A DNA stretch of 64,000 bases from Selenomonas bovis DSM 23594 (lineage in GTDB: Bacteria; Bacillota; Negativicutes; Selenomonadales; Selenomonadaceae). The translations under genes were made by a program, and so were the position numbers. The stretch covers positions 62,001-126,000 of the forward strand of contig NZ_KB908380.1 of the NCBI RefSeq assembly GCF_000381005.1, given 5' to 3'. Of the stretch, positions 58,620 through 64,000 are shown in pieces. How positions within the stretch are numbered: position 1 is the first letter of the stretch; each line of letters opens with the position of its first letter. The notes under the pieces are model-generated. The model had not been told where the DNA came from. It worked only from the letters and a program-made list of their open reading frames with translations, and made no database searches.

Positions 58620-58976
58620 TTATTTCTCGTCCTTGATGGCATCCTCACCGCGATCGCCCGTGCGGATGCGAACCGCATCGCTGAGCTCATAGACGAAGAT
58701 CTTGCCATCGCCGACCTTGCCGGTCTTGAGAACCTTTTCTGCGACTTCGAGCACGCGCTCGACGGGAATCTCGCAGATGACTGTCTCCACCTTGATCTTC
58801 GGCACGAGGTTAACCTCGTACTCCTGCCCGCGGTAGATCTCCTTGTGGCCCTTCTGCAGGCCGCAGCCATAGACCTGGCTGACCGTCATGCCGAGCACGC
58901 CGATCTTGTTAAGGGCCTCCTTGAGATCCTCGAGCTTGCTCGTGCGTGTGATGATTTCGACTTTCGTAATTTTCAT
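58620..58976 (-). CDS. PII nitrogen regulatory protein
   Basis: Trimeric nitrogen and carbon signal protein that controls the ammonium channel encoded next to it; 118 residues. The PII fold is clear: MKITKVEIITRTSKLEDLKEALNKIG, the T-loop GLQKGHKEIYRGQEYEVNLVPK, with Tyr at the usual modification position, and GDGKIFVYELSDAVRIRTGDRGEDAI. The T-loop segment VNLVPKIKVE differs slightly from GlnK of enterics. The start ATG is ten bases after the amt stop. No uridylyltransferase gene is in the window. Whether it is GlnB or GlnK in the strict sense cannot be decided. Confidence 0.95.
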   Translation of the reverse strand: MKITKVEIITRTSKLEDLKEALNKIGVLGMTVSQVYGCGLQKGHKEIYRGQEYEVNLVPKIKVETVICEIPVERVLEVAEKVLKTGKVGDGKIFVYELSDAVRIRTGDRGEDAIKDEK

Positions 58977-58986
58977 CTCAGACGCC

Positions 58987-60300
58987 TCACTTTCCCGGAT
59001 TTTCCAGCATCGTGCTGGAGAACGATGCGGCATCGGCGGATTCGCCGAGGAAGGAACTCAGCATCGGGCTTGCCGAGAACGTCTCGCCCGTATAACCATG
59101 CTCGCCATGTTCGACGATATCGAGGCCTGCCGTCTCCTCCGCCTCATCCGCACGCATCGGCGTGATGGCGTTGACGATTTTGTAAAGGAGGAAACTGCCG
59201 ACGATGGCGAGCGCATAAGCGACGACCGTCGAGATGACCTGCGCCATCAGGAGGTGCGCATCGCCGTAGAAAAGCCCATCCGCGCCAGCCGGATTGACGG
59301 ACGTCGTCGCAAAGAGGCCCGTCGCGATGGACCCCCAGGTGCCGCCGAGGCCATGCACGCCGAACGCATCGAGCGAATCATCGTAGCCCATCTTCTCCTT
59401 GAGCACCGCGACAGCGCCATAGCAGACAGCGCCGCCAACGAAACCGATGAAGATGGCGGGCATCGGCGCGACGAAGCCAGCGGCCGGCGTGATGGCGACG
59501 AGACCGGCGATGCAGCCGGACGCCGCGCCGAGCACCGTCGGCTTGCCGCTGCGCACCCACTCGAGGAGCACCCAGCTGACCGTCGCGGCGGCCGCCGCGC
59601 CCTGCGACGCGATGAACGCGTTCGCTGCGAGTGCGTTCGCGCCGAGCGCCGAACCGGCATTGAAGCCGAACCAGCCGAACCAGAGGAGCGCCGCACCGAG
59701 CACCGTCATCGGCAGATTGTGCGGGAGCATTGCCGTCCGGCCGTAGCCGCGGCGCTTGCCGAGCAGGATGCAGAGCGTGAGGCCGGAGACACCGGAGAGG
59801 ATGTGGATGACGAGGCCGCCCGCAAAGTCGAGCGCGCCGAGCTGCGCGAGGAAGCCGCCGCCCCAGACCCAGTGCGCCATCGGGTTGTAGATGAAGATGG
59901 CCCAGAGCAGGATGAAGAGCGTGAACGCGCGGAACTTCATGCGCTCCGCGAACGCGCCCGTGATGAGCGCCGGCGTGATGACGGCGAACATGCACTGGAA
60001 CGCGACGAACGCGAGCTCGGGAATCGTGCCGTTCTCGAGAACGTTCATGCCGACGTTCGCGAGGCCGAACTTCTCAAGGCTGCCGATGAAGCCGCCGACG
60101 TCCGCGCCGAACGTCATCGTGTAGCCGAGGATCAGCCACTCGACGGAAATCATCGCGACAATGAAGAAACTCTGCATGATGGTCGTGAGCACGTTCTTGC
60201 TCCGCACCATGCCGCCGTAAAAGAAACCAAGACCAGGTGTCATGAGGAAAACCAGGGCCGCGCTGATGAGGACCCAGGCAGTATCGCCCGTGTCAATCAT
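58987..60300 (-). CDS. amt: Ammonium transporter
   Basis: Amt/Mep/Rh channel protein, 437 residues, about 11 membrane segments. Landmarks: GLGFFYGGMVRSKNVLTTIMQSF, the first pore histidine in PMAHWVWGGGFL, GASALLWFGWFGFNAGSAL-type segment (GAALLWFGWFGFNAGSAL), and the second in VHGLGGTWGSIATGLF. The cytosolic tail is moderately long. It is followed directly by the PII gene and preceded by a 280-base leader with two attenuator-like terminators. Confidence 0.97.
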   Translation of the reverse strand: MIDTGDTAWVLISAALVFLMTPGLGFFYGGMVRSKNVLTTIMQSFFIVAMISVEWLILGYTMTFGADVGGFIGSLEKFGLANVGMNVLENGTIPELAFVAFQCMFAVITPALITGAFAERMKFRAFTLFILLWAIFIYNPMAHWVWGGGFLAQLGALDFAGGLVIHILSGVSGLTLCILLGKRRGYGRTAMLPHNLPMTVLGAALLWFGWFGFNAGSALGANALAANAFIASQGAAAAATVSWVLLEWVRSGKPTVLGAASGCIAGLVAITPAAGFVAPMPAIFIGFVGGAVCYGAVAVLKEKMGYDDSLDAFGVHGLGGTWGSIATGLFATTSVNPAGADGLFYGDAHLLMAQVISTVVAYALAIVGSFLLYKIVNAITPMRADEAEETAGLDIVEHGEHGYTGETFSASPMLSSFLGESADAASFSSTMLENPGK

Positions 60301-60579
60301 AAAAATCAGTCCTTTCGTACATTATATTGAAAAATAAATTCGGGGAGCGGGGCAATCAAATCCCTTTCCGTGTACGACTACTGAGAAGGGCCAGCGGTCA
60401 GAGCCGCTGACAAATAAAAATGGCGTCCACCAAGGAAAACAGCCTGTGAGGGTAAGCCGCCTTCCAAGGTGGGACGCCGTTGTCCCGCTATGACAGATGA
60501 TGTCTATCAGCAAAAACACAAAAGCCTGCGCAGTCTGGTACCATGACTGCGCAGGCTCCATTGCCTGTCTCTTGCTGAT
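60301..60579 (-). ncRNA. Structured antitermination leader of amt-glnB (ANTAR-type layout)
   Basis: About 280-base leader. Terminator 1 (60524-60556): GCCTGCGCAGTC pairs perfectly with GACTGCGCAGGC, then TTTTGTGTTTTTG. Overlapping its 5' arm is a competing hairpin CAGGC-AATGGA-GCCTG (60552-60567). Terminator 2 (60422-60478): GGCGTCC.ACC with GGTGGACGCC, then ATTTTTATT; overlapping is GGGAC-AACGGC-GTCCC (60471-60486). Both competing hairpins have a six-base loop with A at position 1 and G at position 4, the signature bound by ANTAR antiterminators. A third hairpin CAGCGG-CTCTGA-CCGCTG (60392-60409) lacks it. Confidence 0.65.
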
Positions 60580-60585
60580 GTGGTC

Positions 60586-60614
60586 ATTATATTGCACAAA
60601 GCGACGACTGTCAA
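60586..60614 (-). promoter_or_regulatory. Promoter of the amt-glnB operon
   Basis: Perfect TTGACA (60609-60614), 17 bases, perfect TATAAT (60586-60591) on the minus strand. Such a strong promoter ahead of two terminators fits control by premature termination. Confidence 0.88.
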
Positions 60615-60745
60615 GCACGTCCAAGGATGTATACAAGAATACAGTCCAATATATCGTGCAGAATGTACGCTGCAGGAAATTTGCTCGACCACTGCAAGCC
60701 CAACCAGGATCGCTGCCGACAGCTGCAGCAGCTCCATCCAGCAGC

Positions 60746-61480
60746 TCAATAACCGAGCTGCGTCAGCAGATTCTTTGCCGCGGCATTGGCCGCTTTGCCT
60801 ACGGTATCGCTCAGGAGATCCACCGCCGCCTCCTGCGCTGCAGAGGAAATGGTCTTGTCGCCCAGGCTGCCCAGCCCGCTGCCCGTACCGCCCGAGCGGG
60901 CCATCATGACCATGTTCGCGACCTGCAGGACATCGCTCGAGCACGCAACCGGCAGCTTGCTCGCGCCCTCGCCCGTCGCCATGGCGACGATGGCGCCGCT
61001 GCGGCAATCGATCACGCGCAACGTGAGCGTGACCGTAGCCGTGCGTGTTTGCGCATTGTAGAGCAGTGACTCCACGGAGGAGTCATTGATCCCAGCGCCA
61101 ATGAGGCTGCCGTAGACGACATAGTCCGCACCAACTGCTTTCCCGATGTGCATGGCCTCGCTTTCCTTCACACCGCCCGCGAGCGCTCTCTCATCCTCCG
61201 CGTGCTCGTAAAAGGAGCTGTCATCCGGCAGATCTTTAAGCGCGAGCCGCTGCCCCGCCTGCTGCATGATCCGGAGGTTGATATCCTCGACGGCACGGCT
61301 CGCCATCTTCCGACGCGTCAGGCCGATCATCTGGTCTGCATCGTTCTCGCCCGCAAAACCGAGCTCCACCACGACGACCGAAGCGCCGATCGGCAGGCTC
61401 GGCATCGCAGCACCTGGGCTGGCGATGCCGAGCAGGCAGCAAGCCGTAAGCAGCGCAGACAGGAATATCTTCTTCATCAC
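60746..61480 (-). CDS. Exported CsgG-like protein (third of operon)
   Basis: 244 residues with a signal sequence (MKKIFLSALLTACCLLGIASPGAA). The LTAC lies inside the hydrophobic run, so ordinary cleavage after GAA is more likely than lipidation. The mature part has the CsgG-like layout: an N-terminal VVVVELGFAGENDADQMIG strand, KAVGADYVVYGSLIGAG in the middle, TATVTLTLRVIDCRSGAIVAMATGEG, and a helical C-terminus with LGDKTISSAAQEAAVDLLSDTV. It is probably periplasmic or outer-membrane associated. The function is unknown; no curli genes are seen. It lies nine bases after the preceding CsgG-like gene. Confidence 0.7.
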   Translation of the reverse strand: MMKKIFLSALLTACCLLGIASPGAAMPSLPIGASVVVVELGFAGENDADQMIGLTRRKMASRAVEDINLRIMQQAGQRLALKDLPDDSSFYEHAEDERALAGGVKESEAMHIGKAVGADYVVYGSLIGAGINDSSVESLLYNAQTRTATVTLTLRVIDCRSGAIVAMATGEGASKLPVACSSDVLQVANMVMMARSGGTGSGLGSLGDKTISSAAQEAAVDLLSDTVGKAANAAAKNLLTQLGY

Positions 61481-61489
61481 CGCACCACC

Positions 61490-62353
61490 TCAGTCCAGGA
61501 CGAGTGTCTTGTCATCCACGGCCTTGACGAGATCATCCACCAGCGCCTGGGCGGCATTCTTCAGGGCATGGACGTAATCCGTCTCGGAGAGATCCATGCT
61601 GCCGCTCCTGCCGACGAGGAAATTCGTCTCGCTCTTTCCCGCCCGCTTTTCCACGCGATCTGTCCAGATGACCGTCCCCGTGGACGCCTGGATGACGCGC
61701 AGATCCGCGAGAACGCTGAACCCTGCCGTCTGGCGGTTCATGTGATCCATCAGATTGGTAAGCAGCGAGCCTCCCGGCAGAAAGCTCAAGCCAACGCCAA
61801 CGACGGTCTTCACCGTATTGAAATCCTCGTCCTCCCAGCTGCCCTGCCCGAGCTGGACAACCGTTCCCTGGATGAGATAGTCAGCCCCAGACTCCTTGCC
61901 GATGCTCGCCGTCACAGCCGGAGCGACAGATTGCCCCTTGCTCGCGGTCGCGAGCGTCTGCGCGCTCTCATCGGCAAACGCCGGCCCCTCGAACACGGCG
62001 CTGAGGTCGCCGCTCTCGATGGCGTCCTTCGCCGCCTGAACCTCGGCTCTCTTGTCATCGTAGAGCATGGCTTCCATATCCTTCGTGATCGGCGTCTCCA
62101 CTTTCAGCTGGAACTTGCCGCTCGCCAGGATATCGTTCATGAGATACTCCGTGATGCGCTGGTCAGAGCCCATTTTCTTGAACCGCGTGTCATCCGTGAA
62201 CTGCATCACCACGCATTTCGGCGTCGGCTTCGCCTGTGCCTTTGCCGTCGCAGTTTCCTGCGGCGCCGCCTGCGCTGCGAGCGGCAGGCATATCGCGCAA
62301 CATCCCATGAGGCATGCTGCCATGCCGCGCATCATCCATCTCCTGCTCTTCAT
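61490..62353 (-). CDS. Exported CsgG-family protein
   Basis: 287 residues. Signal peptide MKSRRWMMRGMAACLMGCCA to about AAQA. The CsgG-type pattern is: CVVMQFTDDTRFKKMGSDQRI, ADYLIQGTVVQLGQGSWEDED, GGSLLTNLMDHMNRQTAGFSVLADLRVIQASTGTVIWTDRVEKRA, and the C-terminal AAQALVDDLVKAVDD. No lipobox at the right place. Start: ATG with GAGGTGG upstream, ten bases after the previous gene. It may form or assist a surface or outer-membrane assembly; this is inference from family only. Confidence 0.75.
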   Translation of the reverse strand: MKSRRWMMRGMAACLMGCCAICLPLAAQAAPQETATAKAQAKPTPKCVVMQFTDDTRFKKMGSDQRITEYLMNDILASGKFQLKVETPITKDMEAMLYDDKRAEVQAAKDAIESGDLSAVFEGPAFADESAQTLATASKGQSVAPAVTASIGKESGADYLIQGTVVQLGQGSWEDEDFNTVKTVVGVGLSFLPGGSLLTNLMDHMNRQTAGFSVLADLRVIQASTGTVIWTDRVEKRAGKSETNFLVGRSGSMDLSETDYVHALKNAAQALVDDLVKAVDDKTLVLD

Positions 62354-62363
62354 CTGCGCCACC

Positions 62364-63152
62364 TCATTTCTTCGCCTTGATGCCCTGCGGCAGGGAGAGA
62401 AGCGTCTCATCCGGCTGTCCGCTGAACTCATCGATCTTCAGTACGCACTTCCAGCCCACCAGCTCGCCCTTGTCATTCCGCGTATAGGAAACAGAGGCGA
62501 TTTTCGTCAGCTGCCCATCCTTGAAGTAATAGCGGATGGCCTCCAATCCCTGCGCGCTGCTCGCCCGGTAATCCTCGAAGGAGAGGCCGCTGTCGAGCGT
62601 GCCGTCGTCGACGAACGCATAGGACGGCATCCCCTCCGGCTTATCCTTTGCGGGCAGCATCGCCGTGAGCAGATGCGAGACGCTCTTCGTCCCGAAATCC
62701 TCCCCGTAGAGGAGGTCTTTCTCCTCCCGGTAGGGCTTGGCCGCAAGTTCCCGCGCCTTTGCGCCATTGCTGTCCAGATAGGTAATCTTTTTCTTCTTGC
62801 TCACCGTGCGCGCAAAGCGATAGGCATCCTTTCCCTTGCGGAGGTGCGAACTGCCGTAGTCGCCATAGTCCACATCGATGTAGCTCTCCGTTCCCTTGAG
62901 CACAACCGTGCCATGATACGGCTGGTTGACGAACCGCTGCGGCTGCTTGCTCTGGTACCCGTACTCCATGCTCACAAGGCCGCGCGCGTGCACGAGTTCC
63001 CCTGGCGTGATGTTCTCATAACGGATCGTGCAGTTCCGCTCCGACAGCATATTGCTGTAGCGATCCAGCTGGTACGCCGCCGCTGATGGCAGGGCGATGC
63101 CCAGGGCGGCGAGCCCCACCAGGGCCGCGCGGACGATCTTACTTTTTCTCAT
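62364..63152 (-). CDS. Exported protein of unknown function
   Basis: 262 residues; signal peptide MRKSKIVRAALVGLAALGIALPSAAA. The mature part is mixed alpha/beta with repeated Tyr/Asp-rich strands (TESYIDVDYGDYGSSHLRKG) and a C-terminal DGQLTKIASVSYTRNDKGELVGWKCVLKIDEF, resembling small periplasmic beta-rich proteins. No catalytic motif seen. It overlaps the previous frame by 14 bases and precedes the CsgG-family gene, so the four genes form one operon. Confidence 0.75.
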   Translation of the reverse strand: MRKSKIVRAALVGLAALGIALPSAAAYQLDRYSNMLSERNCTIRYENITPGELVHARGLVSMEYGYQSKQPQRFVNQPYHGTVVLKGTESYIDVDYGDYGSSHLRKGKDAYRFARTVSKKKKITYLDSNGAKARELAAKPYREEKDLLYGEDFGTKSVSHLLTAMLPAKDKPEGMPSYAFVDDGTLDSGLSFEDYRASSAQGLEAIRYYFKDGQLTKIASVSYTRNDKGELVGWKCVLKIDEFSGQPDETLLSLPQGIKAKK

Positions 63153-63621
63153 CCTTCGTTCCTCCCATCGGGCCGAGATACCGCGGCTGCTTCATGAGTT
63201 CCTCGATGCCGCCGTCATTCGCCGCGTAGACCGGCACCTCTTCAGCCGGCTCGTCCATATGTGTGCCGAGATCGCCCGTCAGGCTCTGGATATCGAGCGT
63301 CTCAAGATGTGTTTCCTGCCCGTTCCGCAGCAAATATTCCTCGATGGCCACGAGTTTCCCATTCTCGTACAAGGCGTCATAAGCCAGCTGGCCAGCGACT
63401 GTCTGCGCCTGCGTCATGATGTCCTCCAGATAGCGGTCGCAGTCATACGACTTCCCAGCCACCGTCTTGACCGAGCTTGCCGCGAAGACCGGATGCCGCT
63501 CGCTCGGTGCATGACGCGTCCACGCATCCTGCCAGGCAAAGATGGAAAGCTCCTGCGGCAGGGCGAGCTTCTTCCGCGCCTCCGGCCACTTTTCTGTCGG
63601 ATCAATGGCGCTGCTCTCCAC
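63139..63621 (-). CDS. Hypothetical protein, possibly the C-terminal part of a frameshifted gene
   Basis: 160 codons from a GTG. The protein-like reading continues upstream of that GTG in the same frame (AQFFQTGKGKLTARVLPVAD) into the end of the preceding CsgG-like frame, with no start codon or binding site at a sensible place. There is no signal peptide, unlike its exported neighbours. So it may be the second half of one longer protein broken by a frameshift near 63650-63700. The rest (SIFAWQDAWTRHAPSERHPV, YDCDRYLEDIMTQAQTVAGQ) matches nothing I know. Confidence 0.5.
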   Translation of the reverse strand: MESSAIDPTEKWPEARKKLALPQELSIFAWQDAWTRHAPSERHPVFAASSVKTVAGKSYDCDRYLEDIMTQAQTVAGQLAYDALYENGKLVAIEEYLLRNGQETHLETLDIQSLTGDLGTHMDEPAEEVPVYAANDGGIEELMKQPRYLGPMGGTKDEKK

Positions 63622-63647
63622 ATCCGCGACCGGCAGAACGCGTGCGG

Positions 63648-64000
63648 TCAGTTTGCCCTTTCCAGTCTGGAAAAACTGGGCGTCGCCGCCACATGGCGGA
63701 ACCGCTGCTCGAGCTGCTCGGCGGCAGCGGCAGCTGCCTGCTGCCGCGCGAGATTCGCGGCAATGCCGCCGTCATTCTCGACGCCCTGCCCCGTCGCCTG
63801 GAATGTGCCGAGCACCTGCCCCGTCGCGTAATCGACGATGCGCATGGAGAGATCCGCGCGCGCGGAGCTGACAGCGGACATCTCCCTATAGCCTCTGCCA
63901 TCCGAGATCTGCACAGGGTAGTCATGCGTATCGCAGCGCCCGAGCACGAGATAGTCGAGCGCGGTATCCCGCGCATCGCCATCCCATTGCGGCGCACCGC
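63648..64000 (-). CDS. CsgG/LPP20-like protein, C-terminal part (partial)
   Basis: The frame enters from the right edge (APQWDGDARDTALDYLVLGR) and ends LERAN. It holds SARADLSMRIVDYATGQVLG with TFQATGQGVENDG and the helical AARQQAAAAAAEQLEQRF end, typical of CsgG or LPP20-like exported proteins. The last ten residues look less natural than the overlapping +1 frame, which continues into the next ORF. First visible gene of the right-hand operon. Confidence 0.55.
   Translation of the reverse strand, partial: GAPQWDGDARDTALDYLVLGRCDTHDYPVQISDGRGYREMSAVSSARADLSMRIVDYATGQVLGTFQATGQGVENDGGIAANLARQQAAAAAAEQLEQRFRHVAATPSFSRLERAN

Overview
The window reads as a chromosomal segment of a motile, diderm, high-GC Firmicute of the Negativicutes, most likely the Selenomonas group. 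Three things point there. The housekeeping gene sets are Gram-positive in style: rpoE(delta)-pyrG, tilS-hpt-ftsH, a yabR-like S1 protein with an ftsB/divIC gene, coaX-birA, and a glucolipid glycosyltransferase. They sit beside genes that need an outer membrane, namely a two-partner secretion pair and CsgG-like periplasmic proteins. The flagellin N-terminus is also of the Selenomonas type.

Layout. 1-2.7 kb: the str operon (L7Ae-like protein, rpsL, rpsG, fusA running off the left edge), driven by its own promoter and not joined to rpoBC. 3-11.3 kb: transketolase, AroH chorismate mutase, a UbiB-type kinase, an ABC-F ATPase, a secreted glucosaminidase and an NCS2-like permease. 11.5-15.8 kb: a VTT-domain membrane protein, the AmmeMemoRadiSam pair, and a Tat-exported metallophosphatase. 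15.9-17.2 kb: a gene-poor stretch with a small triple-repeat (TPGFTG) protein, a full cobalamin-riboswitch transcription unit that ends after a 34-codon ORF, and several hairpins. 17.2-28.2 kb: tpsB and a giant tpsA with about 16 YDG repeats. 28.3-30.6 kb: a flagellin with a sigma-28 promoter and a flagellin C-terminal fragment. 31-44.9 kb: a sodium/solute symporter, M18 aminopeptidase, dusB-coaX-birA, tilS-hpt-ftsH, the yabR/ftsB pair, a zinc-ribbon protein, an SDR/glycosyltransferase pair and HU. 45-54.5 kb: mfd with a tetrapyrrole-methylase-like protein, a CpXC protein, pyrG, rpoE(delta), argS and a DUF1934 protein. 54.6-58.1 kb: a chemotaxis group (MCP, CheX, CheY-CheX fusion). 58.6-60.6 kb: amt-glnB behind a long leader with two terminators, each overlapped by an alternative six-base-loop hairpin, which is the layout of ANTAR-controlled antitermination. 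60.7-64 kb: an operon of exported CsgG-like proteins running off the right edge.

Scattered between genes is a family of palindromic elements ending in GGAA-N-C-R-CTGA and its inverse. They range from about 26 bp to 164 bp, and the two largest copies are flanked by TTRA direct repeats. One large copy abuts the flagellin sigma-28 promoter and one lies in the leader of the VTT gene.

Starts were chosen from ribosome binding sites, and several genes begin with TTG or GTG. All family assignments come from reading motifs, without database searches.
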